Shown: piece by piece, positions 15,868 through 25,275 of the stretch
Position numbering within the stretch: the stretch's first letter is position 1
Layout of the letters: the number at the start of each line of letters is the position of its first letter
Source of the DNA: Lactiplantibacillus mudanjiangensis
GTDB lineage: Bacteria > Bacillota > Bacilli > Lactobacillales > Lactobacillaceae
Direction of reading: 5' to 3'
NCBI RefSeq assembly: GCF_005405385.1
Contig: NZ_BJDY01000004.1
Span: 519,836-583,835 of the forward strand
Length of the DNA stretch: 64,000 bases
The notes under the pieces: generated by a model
Databases searched by the model: none
What the model saw: only the letters and a program-made list of their open reading frames with translations
Told to the model about the DNA's origin: nothing
Made by a program: the position numbers and the translations under genes

Positions 15868-17892
15868 ATGCGTGCCATTTTATCTGGGATTCATCAAAAG
15901 AAGTCCCATCAAATTCTTGAACTAGAATTAATCGACGTACCCTTTGCGGTCGAAAATCTAGCGATTATTTTCTTAGAACAAAATTCATTAGCATCTATTA
16001 ATGTGCCAATCCATCGCAATGTTCATGACAATATTATCAAGGTCGATATTGATCCAAACGACTTTATTTTTGATCAGCTGAACTTGACTGAATTTGCTTG
16101 GCAACTTTACTTCTCATTTAATGTTGAGAATGATCGTTACTTGTTGCAGGTTGAAAGTGAATACGTTTCTGACCGGCATCAATTGAGTTTGAGCAGTTAC
16201 TTTGTCTTCGATTCTGATGATCAGCAACGCGCGTTGTTTAATATTCATGCGCAAGCTGGTGCTGATGAATTTGCCATTAATAGTATTAACTTAACCGATG
16301 CTGGCATTGAAGTGACGGGCTATTCAACGATTAACGGCCAACGGGTCACCGATCAAACATTAACCTTGGAAGATCGCGATACTGGCGACACATTAAGTTA
16401 TACCGCTACGCCAACCACGTTACGGGGCTTGTTTGAAGTACAAGTGCCTATTGACGAGATTCGTCAAGACGGTCATTATGAATTATTTATTCAGTATAAG
16501 TATGCGGATCAACAAGTGCGGCAACGGGTGATTTTAGCGCGGTCTTTAGAAGGCCAAAGTGTCTTACAACCCAACGCAGCCGGACGTTTGGTTCAAATCA
16601 ACAAGACTTATAACAATGGGATCGTCATCACCGAAATCCCAAGTTTAACGTTAGGGCAAAAATTCGGACTTGTCGGTACGAAGGCTGCTGGAGTAGGCGA
16701 GCTACTACACCAATTAAACTTGAAACTGAACTTGCAATACATGCGTCGGTTGTTCAAAGCCGGTCATCGGCCTTACGAACAAACCACGATTGTCTTTGAA
16801 AGTTTTGGTGGTCGTCAAGTCAGTGACAGTCCGTTAGCGATTTACGACTTATTCACGAAACTGTACCCTGGCTTTAACTATATTTGGTCAGTGGATAAGG
16901 AAGCGATTCCTTACTGTAAAGAACATCATATTCCATATGTGAAACGGCGAACGGCCAAATGGGTTCGTGTGTTAGAGAAATCGCAATATTGGATTAGTAA
17001 CGCGCGTTTCCCAGCTTGGGTTAAAAAACCGAAGTATGTCACTTATATCCAAACGTGGCATGGGACCCCGTTGAAGAAATTAGGCTTGGATATTCAAAAT
17101 GTCACGATGCCGGGGACCAATACGCAAGCGTATCATCGCAACTTCGTCAAGGAAGCTAACCGTTGGGATGCGTTAGTGTCACCTAATGATTATTCCACTC
17201 AAATCTTCCGGTCAGCCTTTGGGTTTAACAACCAGATCTTAAAGGTCGGTTATCCTCGAAATGATGAATTAATTAATTCTAAACCCGAAGATATTACGGC
17301 TTTGAAGCAAGCGATGGGGATTCCATTGGATAAGAAGGTTGTGATGTATGCGCCAACTTATCGGGATAACCAATTTGCCGAAAAAGGGAAGTATACTTTT
17401 GAATTGCCATTTAGTTTGGCGGATTTCCGTGACAAATATGGTAAAGATACGGTCTTAATCTTGCGGATGCATTACTTGATTTCTAATGCGTTAGATATTT
17501 CGCAATATAGTGATTTTGTTTATGATTTCTCAAGTTACCCAAACATTTCTGATTTATATTTGGTTTCAGACATGTTGATTACCGATTACTCGAGTGTGTT
17601 CTTCGATTATGCCTACTTACAACGGCCAATCTTGTTCTACCCTTATGATTATCATTTATATAAGGATGAACTCCGTGGTTTCTACCTGGATTATGAACAA
17701 GATTTACCAGGGAAGATTGCGCAAAATGAAGACGACTTGTTGGCCTATATTGGTGATTACTTACAAACGCCAGATATGCGCGATGATCCGAAATTCACTA
17801 AGTTCTATGAACGCTTCTGTGCTATTAACGATGGGTTGTCGTCGTTGAAGGTTGTGAATTATGTGGTTCATCAGATTGAGAATAATGGCTAG
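15868..17892 (+). CDS. tagF: CDP-glycerol glycerophosphotransferase, TagF/TagB family
   Basis: A 674-residue enzyme. Residues 1-240 form a beta-rich N-terminal region. The C-terminal Glyphos_transf domain (about 290-665) shows TWHGTPLKKLGLD, VMYAPTYRDN and DMLITDYSSVFFDYA, the motifs that bind CDP-glycerol and the growing chain. It adds glycerol phosphate units to wall teichoic acid at the inner membrane face. AAAGGAG precedes the ATG. No membrane helix is visible, as expected for a peripheral enzyme. Whether it primes (TagB) or polymerises (TagF) cannot be settled from sequence alone. Confidence 0.88.
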   Translation: MRAILSGIHQKKSHQILELELIDVPFAVENLAIIFLEQNSLASINVPIHRNVHDNIIKVDIDPNDFIFDQLNLTEFAWQLYFSFNVENDRYLLQVESEYVSDRHQLSLSSYFVFDSDDQQRALFNIHAQAGADEFAINSINLTDAGIEVTGYSTINGQRVTDQTLTLEDRDTGDTLSYTATPTTLRGLFEVQVPIDEIRQDGHYELFIQYKYADQQVRQRVILARSLEGQSVLQPNAAGRLVQINKTYNNGIVITEIPSLTLGQKFGLVGTKAAGVGELLHQLNLKLNLQYMRRLFKAGHRPYEQTTIVFESFGGRQVSDSPLAIYDLFTKLYPGFNYIWSVDKEAIPYCKEHHIPYVKRRTAKWVRVLEKSQYWISNARFPAWVKKPKYVTYIQTWHGTPLKKLGLDIQNVTMPGTNTQAYHRNFVKEANRWDALVSPNDYSTQIFRSAFGFNNQILKVGYPRNDELINSKPEDITALKQAMGIPLDKKVVMYAPTYRDNQFAEKGKYTFELPFSLADFRDKYGKDTVLILRMHYLISNALDISQYSDFVYDFSSYPNISDLYLVSDMLITDYSSVFFDYAYLQRPILFYPYDYHLYKDELRGFYLDYEQDLPGKIAQNEDDLLAYIGDYLQTPDMRDDPKFTKFYERFCAINDGLSSLKVVNYVVHQIENNG

Positions 17893-17893
17893 A

Positions 17894-18007
17894 GTGTGAG
17901 CGAGGACGGGAGTTTCTGAGCATTAGCCTAGCTAGGGGATTATGGTGGTGGTTTTCCACCATGGTCACCTAGCATAGCTAAGCGGAGGAAACTGCCCGAG
18001 CAAACAC
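17894..18007. ncRNA. Structured RNA-like repeat, family R2, copy 2
   Basis: It begins at the tagF stop codon, in the 450-base gap 17893-18344. GTGT pairs with ACAC at the base, GGGAGTTTC (17908-17916) with GAAACTGCCC (17988-17997, one bulge), and an apical stem CTAGG/ATGGTGG with CCACCAT/CCTAG. The joints TGAGCATTAGCCTAG and TAGCTAAGCGGAG match copy 1 at 11842. Confidence 0.5.
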
Positions 18008-18045
18008 ATTTCAAAAGGTGGAGCAGATTGCCGCCTACCGTTCGT

Positions 18046-18191
18046 CCAATCTGGGCCGGAACGCTGTGGGTGGACCGACCGAGCCAAAGACCGGTCTCAA
18101 TCGTCGTTTTGAACCGCCCAAACCGCGTTTCAAAAGCGCCAGTCTCTAAGCGAAAACCGCTAAGAGACGCCCACGGCTGGGCCAGGATTGG
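18046..18191 (-). ncRNA. Structured RNA-like repeat, family R1, copy B
   Basis: On the minus strand CCAATC-CT-GGCC pairs with GGCC-CA-GATTGG as the closing stem. Inside are GTGGG with CCCAC, a GTCTC..AGCG hairpin with CGCT..GAGAC, and GACCG with CGGTC. Copy A at 49611 has different bases in the same stems but keeps every pairing. A TTATAG-like -10 and CCGAGAGTG lie just ahead of the 5' end. A spurious 85-codon frame overlaps it. Confidence 0.55.
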
Positions 18192-18249
18192 CCGCACTCT
18201 CGGCTATAAACGCGTACTCTAGTAACTTTCAATAACTAAACATCCAAGA

Positions 18250-18291
18250 GACAAGCAATCACCCAAGTTAGGCTGATTGCTTGTTTTTTTG
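18250..18291 (+). terminator. Terminator
   Basis: ACAAGCAATCA pairs with TGATTGCTTGT, followed by T. It closes the tagF unit and lies ahead of the secreted protein gene. Confidence 0.85.
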
Positions 18292-18344
18292 CATAAATCG
18301 CGTGCTATACTGAACATGAAATAGTCTACGAGGGGGGACTTAAT

Positions 18345-19121
18345 ATGACAGTCAAACAATGGATAACGGGGACGGTTGCTTTAGGGCTAGGCTTAATCGC
18401 TTATGGGACGCTGGCGAATGCGGCCACCGCAACTAATCCATTTGATAGTGGTTATTATCAAGCCACGAAAACATTCAAAACGCATTTATACGGAACAGCT
18501 CAAAATATTACGATTCCCAAGGGCACGATTGTACAAGCTCGGACGGGGATGAGAACAAGTAAGGTCGGGCAAGACTATCAAGTTGGCGAAATGGACTTAT
18601 TAAATCTTAATTACAGCTTGCGGAAAACTTGGCCGCGGGCTAATGCGGGTGGCGTGGCAAATATGAGCGCCTTTAATAAGTCTTCTCTGAAGGCGGTCGC
18701 TGCACCGAAGTATATGCCGATTCAACAGCTGACCGCTAGTTATACGACTGGCGCAGTTATCACACGGAAGATGTCGCAAAATTGGTCAAAGGATGCGTGG
18801 CTGACGGTGACAACTGATGGCTATGTCGCACATTTTGCGGCATTGAAAAAGGCTAATACCCGGAGCCAACGCAAACCGGATAGTGTCGCTAAAGTTACCA
18901 AGACCAAGCGCAGTGGGTCAACCTTATCCTTGTATTACCGGCATCACGTTAAAGGGGTGCCTGACAAGCGGGTCGCTAAAACCGGTAAAGCGCAATATCG
19001 CTTAACTATTGTGACGAAAAAGGAAATGACAACTAACGGTGATGGGTCGAGTTTAGTGAACTATATCAATTTTAAAATTGGTGGTAAAAATTACTACACG
19101 TTCTATAACATGCCTAATTAA
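18345..19121 (+). CDS. Secreted protein, paralogue of the product at 33405
   Basis: A 258-residue protein with a signal peptide (helix at about 8-24, likely cut after ANA) and no anchor motif. The mature part resembles the secreted protein encoded at 33405-34259: FxIPKGTIV near residue 60, a MDLLNLNYSLR block matching IDMSRLSYHLR, a WLTVTTDGYV block, and a KTGxxQYxxTI block. The family looks confined to lactobacilli; no function is known. GAGGGGGG lies before the ATG and TATACT is near 18307. Confidence 0.75.
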   Translation: MTVKQWITGTVALGLGLIAYGTLANAATATNPFDSGYYQATKTFKTHLYGTAQNITIPKGTIVQARTGMRTSKVGQDYQVGEMDLLNLNYSLRKTWPRANAGGVANMSAFNKSSLKAVAAPKYMPIQQLTASYTTGAVITRKMSQNWSKDAWLTVTTDGYVAHFAALKKANTRSQRKPDSVAKVTKTKRSGSTLSLYYRHHVKGVPDKRVAKTGKAQYRLTIVTKKEMTTNGDGSSLVNYINFKIGGKNYYTFYNMPN

Positions 19122-19136
19122 GGGCTAAGTCAGAAG

Positions 19137-19166
19137 TCGTCAACGTCATTGTTGGCGACTTTTTAG
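19137..19166 (+). terminator. Terminator
   Basis: AGTCGTCAACG pairs imperfectly with TGTTGGCGACT, followed by T. Confidence 0.7.
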
Positions 19167-19308
19167 GTCTACCAGCTGACAAGACTGGATTTTTACTGTA
19201 AAAATCAGTAGAATATGTAAGGCTACGTTTTTTAGAAACCGGACTTGGGTTCCGGGACGAACGCGCGACGTTCGTTAATAATCAAGTTGTTAATGAAAGG
19301 ATCTATCA

Positions 19309-20886
19309 ATGAATAAAGCAGAACTTACGACGGCGGTCGATGAACGACGGACCTTCGCCATTATCTCTCACCCGGATGCCGGGAAAACTACGATTACTGA
19401 ACAGATGTTGTTATTTGGGGGCGTTGTCCGCCAAGCTGGGACGGTTAAGGCTCGGAAGAGTGGTAACTTTGCCAAGTCTGACTGGATGGAAATTGAAAAG
19501 AAACGTGGGATTTCTGTAACGAGTTCCGTGATGCAATTCGATTATGATGGCAAACGGATCAACATTTTGGATACCCCTGGACATGAGGATTTCTCTGAAG
19601 ATACGTATCGGACTTTAATGGCCGTCGATTCAGCGATCATGGTGATTGATTCCGCCAAAGGGATCGAACCCCAAACCAAAAAACTTTTCCAAATTTGTAA
19701 GATGCGCGGGATTCCGATCTTTACCTTTATGAACAAGTTAGACCGAGATGGCCGTGAACCACTTGAACTTTTGAGTGAAGTGGAAGATGTCTTAGGTATC
19801 GAAACTTACCCAATGAATTGGCCAATGGGGATGGGTAAAGGGCTGAAAGGCTTGTATGATCGGTATAACCACCGGGTCGAACTATACCATAACGAAGATA
19901 AGGGTCAAACGTTCTTACCATTGGACGAAGATGGCAAATTGGACCCTAGCAATGAGTTAACGAAAGACAGTATTTATCGGGATGTCTTAGACGAAATGGA
20001 ACTCATTGAAGAAGCTGGTAACGACTTTGATGAAGCTAAAATTTTGTCAGGGGACTTAACGCCAGTCTTCTTCGGTTCAGCCTTAACGAACTTTGGGGTG
20101 GAAACCTTCTTAAAGACTTACTTGAAATATGCACCTAAGCCTGGTGCACATAAGACGCAAGCTGATCAGAAGGTCGAACCAACCGATGATCAATTCTCAG
20201 CGTTTATCTTCAAGATTCAAGCAAACATGAATCCTAATCACCGTGATCGAATTGCCTTTGTTCGAATTTGTTCCGGTGAATTTGACCGTGGGATGGATGT
20301 GACGTTACAACGGACTGGCAAGAAAATGCGGTTGAATAATTCAACTCAATTCATGGCTGATACGCGTGAAACAGTTGAAACAGCCGTGGCTGGTGATATT
20401 GTTGGGTTATATGATACGGGTAACTTCCAAATTGGGGACACCATTTATAGTGGTAAAAATGCCGTTCAATTTGAAAAATTACCACAGTTTACCCCAGAAC
20501 TCTTCATGCGCGTAACGGCTAAGAATGTCATGAAACAAAAGTCATTTCATAAAGGGATCGAACAGTTGGTTCAAGAAGGGGCCGTCCAATTGTACACGTC
20601 TTACACAACCGGTGATTACATTTTAGGCGCTGTTGGACAACTCCAATTTGAAGTCTTCAAATTCCGGATGCAAAACGAATACAATTCTGAAGTTGTGATG
20701 GACCCAATGGGGAACAAGACGGCTCGTTGGATTGATCCTGAACAACTTGACGAAAAGATGTCCAGTTCACGGAACCTGTTGGTGAAGGATCGTAATGGCG
20801 ACCCATTATTCTTATTTGAAAATGCGTTTGCCGAACGTTGGTTCCAAGATAAATATCCTGATGTTAAATTAACATCTAAATTATAA
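19309..20886 (+). CDS. prfC: Peptide chain release factor 3
   Basis: A 525-residue GTPase that recycles release factors 1 and 2 from the ribosome after termination. G-domain motifs are SHPDAGKTT (about 20-28), [14 protein letters not shown] (about 87) and NKLDRDG (about 142). Length and the C-terminal domains are standard for RF3. AAAGGA precedes the ATG. The 140-base leader has small inverted repeats (CCGGA with TCCGG, and ACGAACG with CGTTCGT), with no known riboswitch pattern. A very strong terminator follows. Confidence 0.95.
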   Translation: MNKAELTTAVDERRTFAIISHPDAGKTTITEQMLLFGGVVRQAGTVKARKSGNFAKSDWMEIEKKRGISVTSSVMQFDYDGKRINILDTPGHEDFSEDTYRTLMAVDSAIMVIDSAKGIEPQTKKLFQICKMRGIPIFTFMNKLDRDGREPLELLSEVEDVLGIETYPMNWPMGMGKGLKGLYDRYNHRVELYHNEDKGQTFLPLDEDGKLDPSNELTKDSIYRDVLDEMELIEEAGNDFDEAKILSGDLTPVFFGSALTNFGVETFLKTYLKYAPKPGAHKTQADQKVEPTDDQFSAFIFKIQANMNPNHRDRIAFVRICSGEFDRGMDVTLQRTGKKMRLNNSTQFMADTRETVETAVAGDIVGLYDTGNFQIGDTIYSGKNAVQFEKLPQFTPELFMRVTAKNVMKQKSFHKGIEQLVQEGAVQLYTSYTTGDYILGAVGQLQFEVFKFRMQNEYNSEVVMDPMGNKTARWIDPEQLDEKMSSSRNLLVKDRNGDPLFLFENAFAERWFQDKYPDVKLTSKL

Positions 20887-20926
20887 AAATAGGTTGTGAT
20901 GGTAATCGTTTCCATTGTTGCCAATT

Positions 20927-20979
20927 AGTAGTTCCGCGCTTTTTGAGGTATCTTGAAAAGCGCGGAACTACTTTTTTTG
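20927..20979 (+). terminator. Terminator after prfC
   Basis: A 17-base perfect stem (AGTAGTTCCGCGCTTTT with its complement) with a 12-base loop and a T run. Confidence 0.95.
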
Positions 20980-21064
20980 TGTTTAAACTTTTTGAACAAT
21001 CATGTTAGACTATTGTTATCGCTTTTTTTAGCGACCGGTAGAAGAGACTAGGAGGCAACAAGTT

Positions 21065-21916
21065 TTGAACATTTTGATTGCATTAATTCCCGCGATTGGT
21101 TGGGGGTTAAATCCGTTATTATTATCGAAAATTGGTGGTAAGCCCGTTAATCAGACACTCGGGACTGGACTAGGGGCATTATTAGTTGGGATTATTGTCA
21201 AAGTCATGTTTCAGCCAAGCGTAGCCAGCGGCGTTTTTTGGCTAAGTGCAGTTTCTGGTGCTTGCTGGGTGATTGGTCAGATCGGGCAATATACGTCATA
21301 TGCCAAAATGGGTGTCAGTACCACGATGCCGATTTCAACTGGGTTACAGTTAATCGGGACGTCGGTCATTGGGGTTTTGATGTTTGGTGAATGGAGCGGC
21401 AGTGTCGCGAAGTTAATCGGTTTTGCAGCGATTGCCTTAATGATTATTGGGGTCGCCTTTACGGCCGTGACCGATAGTTCTGAGAGTCGTGCGGGCTTGA
21501 TGAGTGGACTAACTGTCCTAGTCCCAACAACGATTGGATATTGGGCCTACAGTGCCTTACCAAAGGCCGTATCAGCCTCTAGCTTGTCGATTTTCTTCCC
21601 ACAAATGTTGGGAATCTTTGTTGGCGCTATTTTGTACGTGTTGCTTAGTGGGCATGCACATGCGTTTAAGGAATCAACGAGTTGGTTAAATATCGCTGCC
21701 GGCGCCGTGTTTGGGGTTTCTGCGTTAGCGTATATTTTCTCTGCGAAGGCTAATGGAGTGGCAACGGCCTATGTGATTACCCAGTTGAGCGTGGTTATTT
21801 CTACTTTAGGTGGCATGCTCGTGCTTGGCGAAGTCAAATCACATCGTGAATTTCAACTGACGATGATGGGGTTAGCCTTGATTGTGGTCGGTAGTGTTAT
21901 GACTGCCTTTCTTTAA
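21065..21916 (+). CDS. GRP-family sugar transporter (GlcU/RbsU type)
   Basis: A 283-residue membrane protein with about ten helices and the family's N-terminal IALIPAIGWGLNPLLLSKIGG. Members of the glucose/ribose porter family import a sugar by proton symport; glucose and ribose are the known substrates in Gram-positive bacteria and cannot be told apart here. The start is TTG at 21065 with AGGAGGC ahead. Single-gene unit between two terminators. Confidence 0.85.
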   Translation: MNILIALIPAIGWGLNPLLLSKIGGKPVNQTLGTGLGALLVGIIVKVMFQPSVASGVFWLSAVSGACWVIGQIGQYTSYAKMGVSTTMPISTGLQLIGTSVIGVLMFGEWSGSVAKLIGFAAIALMIIGVAFTAVTDSSESRAGLMSGLTVLVPTTIGYWAYSALPKAVSASSLSIFFPQMLGIFVGAILYVLLSGHAHAFKESTSWLNIAAGAVFGVSALAYIFSAKANGVATAYVITQLSVVISTLGGMLVLGEVKSHREFQLTMMGLALIVVGSVMTAFL

Positions 21917-21934
21917 AAATAACAAAAATGACGA

Positions 21935-21976
21935 ACAAGGGGTTGACCGCTGATGGTTAACCCCTTGTTTTTGTAA
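21935..21976 (+). terminator. Terminator
   Basis: ACAAGGGGTT pairs with AACCCCTTGT, followed by five T. The rest of the 350-base gap to the next gene holds a cre-like site and an A+T-rich promoter region. Confidence 0.9.
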
Positions 21977-22096
21977 CAAATCTGTAACCTGACAAACAAA
22001 TTTATTGGGAGTAACGCTTAAATGGCGACAAATCACGTCATTTTGCAAAAAAACCAGTGATTAAATTAATTATAAAAAAGGTTAATAATCCCTTAA

Positions 22097-22110
22097 CGAC
22101 AACGTTTACA
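22097..22110 (-). promoter_or_regulatory. Candidate cre site (CcpA)
   Basis: The minus strand reads TGTAAACGTTGTCG, matching TGNAANCGNWNNCA in all but the last position. It lies 156 bases upstream of the NlpC/P60 gene at 22266. Confidence 0.4.
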
Positions 22111-22265
22111 TAATCAATGGATGCCGATGCTAGCTGGATTACGTGGGTTTAACAGGCTTGAGATAGTTTCGTAAGCGGTTTGTAACATAAAATTGCTAAG
22201 ATAGTTACTGTTGATTAATACATAAGTCAAACACACTAACTACATACAAGGGGAGCGTTTAATTA

Positions 22266-22832
22266 ATGTCAAAAAAAGCCAGTCAATTACTTATCGGAGT
22301 ACTTACGTTTGTTTTAATGTTAACTGCCGGGGTGGCAAGTAGCCAAACCGTCTTTGCAGATGATGATACTGCAGATGCCGCCACGACCACTACTACTACT
22401 ACGGATAACAGTGCTAGTGATACGACCACGACAACGACTAAGAAAACAACGAAGTACGATAAGTTATACAAAGTTGCGAAACAACAACTTGGCAAACGTT
22501 ACAGCTATGGCTCAACCGGCCCTAGCAGCTTCGATTGCTCTGGTTTGACAAAATACGTTTACAAAAAGGCTGTTAAGAAAACCTTACCACGGACGGCGGC
22601 TGCACAATATGCGAAGTACAAGCATGTTTCTGGCGCAAACTTAAAGAAGGGTGATTTAATCTTCTTTAACTACGGTTCAGGGATTGCGCACGTTGGGATT
22701 TACGTTGGTAACGGTCAAATGATCGATGCTCAAAACAACGGTGTTAAGAAAGAATCATTCCACGCTTCATGGTGGCACCCATATGTTTCTGGCTATGCGC
22801 GTGTATCAAACATGCAAAAAGCTGCTAAATAA
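22266..22832 (+). CDS. Secreted NlpC/P60 hydrolase with Thr-rich linker
   Basis: A 188-residue secreted peptidoglycan hydrolase. Signal peptide ends near VFA-DDD; a Thr/Asp/Ser linker spans about 36-60; the NlpC/P60 domain follows with catalytic Cys in FDCSGLTKY and His in AHVGIYVG, then DAQNNG. The domain is very close to that of the protein at 10156, but the binding repeat is missing. AGGGGAG precedes the ATG. A long upstream region and a cre-like site suggest regulated expression. Confidence 0.9.
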   Translation: MSKKASQLLIGVLTFVLMLTAGVASSQTVFADDDTADAATTTTTTTDNSASDTTTTTTKKTTKYDKLYKVAKQQLGKRYSYGSTGPSSFDCSGLTKYVYKKAVKKTLPRTAAAQYAKYKHVSGANLKKGDLIFFNYGSGIAHVGIYVGNGQMIDAQNNGVKKESFHASWWHPYVSGYARVSNMQKAAK

Positions 22833-22849
22833 TCATAATCAATGACTGA

Positions 22850-22884
22850 CGATCGATGCCTTGTGTGGGGCATCGATTTTTTTG
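22850..22884 (+). terminator. Terminator
   Basis: ATCGATGCC pairs with GGCATCGAT, followed by seven T. Confidence 0.85.
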
Positions 22885-22894
22885 TCTCACGTTT

Positions 22895-22925
22895 CAGCTC
22901 AACTTGGGCGAACGGTAGGCGGCAA
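22895..22925 (+). repeat. Fragment of the R1 repeat (copy D)
   Basis: About 30 bases match the 3' end of R1 copies A and B (CTCAAnnTGGGCGAACGGTAGG then GGCAA). The rest of the RNA is absent, so this is a decayed or truncated copy. Confidence 0.6.
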
Positions 22926-22944
22926 GAGAAATTTATCCAAAACG

Positions 22945-22985
22945 AAAAAGTACCAGTTAACGTCATCACGTTAACTGGTACTTTC
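22945..22985 (-). terminator. Terminator of the MucBP gene
   Basis: AAAGTACCAGTTAACGT pairs perfectly with ACGTTAACTGGTACTTT; T-rich on the minus strand. Confidence 0.9.
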
Positions 22986-22987
22986 GT

Positions 22988-24025
22988 TTAATCCCAATAA
23001 TCAGGTGGATCTAAATGTGTGAGGTAACGACCGGGTAGATAGCCACGATCCTGAATACGATACCAGACGACACGGTTGTCATCTACTAGTCGTTCGGTTA
23101 AGTTAACTGTGTCACCATGAGTAACGGTTGTGAGGTAACGGCCATAAGGTTCCAAGTAGGTGTGTACTTGTTTACCGGGTACAAAGCTCACAATCCCAGT
23201 TTGATGCACTTGTTTCTTATGTCGTGTTTCATAGGCTGCTGGTGTTGGTGGCAACAATTGATTGCTGTTAGTTAATTGAACATGCTTTTCAGCGATCCAT
23301 TGATCTTCACCGATGGTATACCAAGTGGATTCATCGTTGAGTTGCACACGCATAAACGTCTTATAAATGGCACCCACGGGTAAGGTTAACCAGTAGTTCG
23401 TGGTTGTTGCACCCGGGTACGGATAAACTTTAGTTGCGGTTTTAATTTGGACATACCCTGTACTGAGGTCGGTTTGGCGCCAATTGGCATTACGATAGAA
23501 GAATAACACTGTTTTTGACGTGGTCGTGTATTCACCGGTCAAATCTCCGACTGACCGTAATAACTTAAAGCCAGCGACAGTAGGTGCCGTCACCTGGTAA
23601 GGATCACCTAAACGGCCTCGATGCATGACTGGTAGGCCAATTAATTGTCGTTGGTCAATATCGTAGGCATAGACCCAAATCGGCTGGCCGGCCTCACGCT
23701 CATAAGTAAGGACGATGCGCGCACGTTCAGTTGTGAACCAACGCGTTAGTCCCTGAATATCCATTAAGTGATAACCTGACAAGTTCACGTCGGGTAAATG
23801 AATTTCGTCACCAATCGTGCCGGCAATCATTTCCGGTGCTTGTAATTCTTGGCCTGCTTGATCAACATGATGGACCAGGACCAAGGCAGGTGTTTGATTC
23901 ACCACCGGGGTGGTCATGTCCGGCTCGCCCGGATCTAGAACTGGGGCTTGGTTGACCGTTTTCGGCGTCTCAGTGTTACTGTCAAGGGCTTGGAGCATTC
24001 CTTTGAGTCGGTCGAAAAAGTGCAT
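22988..24025 (-). CDS. MucBP-domain protein without signal peptide
   Basis: A 345-residue protein. Residues about 45-195 contain two MucBP-like repeats (GTIGDEIHLPDVNLSGYHL ... ARIVLTYE; PYQVTAPTVAGFKLL ... VLFFYRN). The rest holds SH3-like segments (VGAIYKTFMRVQLNDESTWYTIGEDQWI; VNLTERLVDDNRVVWYRIQDRGYLPG). These domains normally bind mucus or wall on the cell surface, yet there is no signal peptide, membrane helix or LPXTG motif. GGAGTGG precedes the ATG at 24025, and the frame does not extend to a hidden signal sequence with a better start. Confidence 0.75.
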   Translation of the reverse strand: MHFFDRLKGMLQALDSNTETPKTVNQAPVLDPGEPDMTTPVVNQTPALVLVHHVDQAGQELQAPEMIAGTIGDEIHLPDVNLSGYHLMDIQGLTRWFTTERARIVLTYEREAGQPIWVYAYDIDQRQLIGLPVMHRGRLGDPYQVTAPTVAGFKLLRSVGDLTGEYTTTSKTVLFFYRNANWRQTDLSTGYVQIKTATKVYPYPGATTTNYWLTLPVGAIYKTFMRVQLNDESTWYTIGEDQWIAEKHVQLTNSNQLLPPTPAAYETRHKKQVHQTGIVSFVPGKQVHTYLEPYGRYLTTVTHGDTVNLTERLVDDNRVVWYRIQDRGYLPGRYLTHLDPPDYWD

Positions 24026-24165
24026 CTAGACCACTCCTTCCATAAAAATCTTCAATATCTCTAGTATAACGCATTGTTAGCGATTTCGGCGACAAGTTCA
24101 CTAACAAAACTTAACTTTAAGCTAGCCTTAAATCAGGTATACTAAAAGTGAATGGGGATGGGAAA

Positions 24166-25047
24166 ATGAATTTAAAACAATTACAGTATTTTTTAGCAGT
24201 GGCCGAAGAGGGGCAAATGACGGCAGCTGCCAAGCGGCTACATGTGGCGCAACCGCCGTTGAGCTATCAAATTAAACAATTAGAAACTGAACTTGGCGTG
24301 GCCTTGTTCAAACGGTTGCCACAAGGGGTAACGGTGACGCCGGCTGGGGAACTGCTGGTGAGTTATGCCCAACAGCTAACCCAATTGTCGGCAACGGCCG
24401 AAAATAAAGTGCGTGCATTAGCACATGGGATTACCGGGACGTTAAATCTCGGATTAATTTCGTCATCAGCGGGAGTTATGCCTAATCAGGCTTTGATGAG
24501 TTGGCTCAAGCAACATGGTGACGTTCATTTGGAAGTGACGGAAGGCAATACGTATGAATTATTAGATGACTTGCATAAACGCTTATTAGATGTGGCAATT
24601 TTACGAACACCGTTTAATCGCCAGCATTTGGTTTGCCGCTTTTTTGACAGCGAGCGGATGGTGGCTGTGTTGCCAAAACGTTACCAGCAGTTTAGTCAGC
24701 GGCGCCAGTTACGGCTAAAGGATCTAACGGCTTTACCGCTGATAAAATATCGGCGTTTTAATGAACTGTTCCACGTGGCTTTTTTAGAAGAAGCTTTTGA
24801 ACCGCACTATATTATGACATGTGATGATGCCCGCACCGCCATGCACTGGGCTGATTGTCAAATTGGTGTAGCGCTAGTGCCACGGTCACTGGCGGAAACC
24901 TATGCGTCCGATCAAGTATTAGTACGTTCATTGGCTGATCGACGCTTTGATACCCAACTCGCGTTAGTGACAACAACGGAGTCTATGGCGACACCGTTAG
25001 TGGCTGGTTTTATGGATCAATTCACGCAAGCAAAAGCCATAGACTAA
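24166..25047 (+). CDS. LysR-family transcriptional regulator
   Basis: A 293-residue regulator with an N-terminal winged helix (MNLKQLQYFLAVAEEGQMTAAAKRLHVAQPPLSYQIKQLE, residues 1-40, split across motifs) and a substrate-binding domain. ATG 24166 starts at the family's usual point; an in-frame start six codons earlier lacks support. It is divergent from the MucBP gene and lies 228 bases ahead of the TSUP exporter pair, which it may control. The effector is unknown. Confidence 0.88.
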   Translation: MNLKQLQYFLAVAEEGQMTAAAKRLHVAQPPLSYQIKQLETELGVALFKRLPQGVTVTPAGELLVSYAQQLTQLSATAENKVRALAHGITGTLNLGLISSSAGVMPNQALMSWLKQHGDVHLEVTEGNTYELLDDLHKRLLDVAILRTPFNRQHLVCRFFDSERMVAVLPKRYQQFSQRRQLRLKDLTALPLIKYRRFNELFHVAFLEEAFEPHYIMTCDDARTAMHWADCQIGVALVPRSLAETYASDQVLVRSLADRRFDTQLALVTTTESMATPLVAGFMDQFTQAKAID

Positions 25048-25275
25048 TTTCACATTTTAGGTATCTAATTTTTTAATGGCTATAAAATGAAGAATGGTGA
25101 TTTGGCGGCAATGTTGACGGTTACAGGCTGACCGAAGCGGGAGAGTCGTGGATAACCTGGAAACGGTGTATACCTTGATAACAAAGGCTTTCAACGGTAT
25201 ATGCGTAATGATTAGGCCCTGTCGTCTTTCAATGGTACACTAACTAGTGAAATAAAAAAGGCGAAGGTGACTAAT

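Noticed and set aside
17940..18197. 85-codon minus-strand open frame similar to the one at 49604-49942
   Set aside because: It overlaps R1 and R2 structures, has no ribosome site, and substitutions between copies follow RNA pairing rather than codon positions.
19258..19276. Inverted repeat ACGAACG/CGTTCGT upstream of prfC as a LexA box
   Set aside because: The half-sites are separated by seven bases rather than four, so it does not fit the SOS operator; it may be a simple hairpin.
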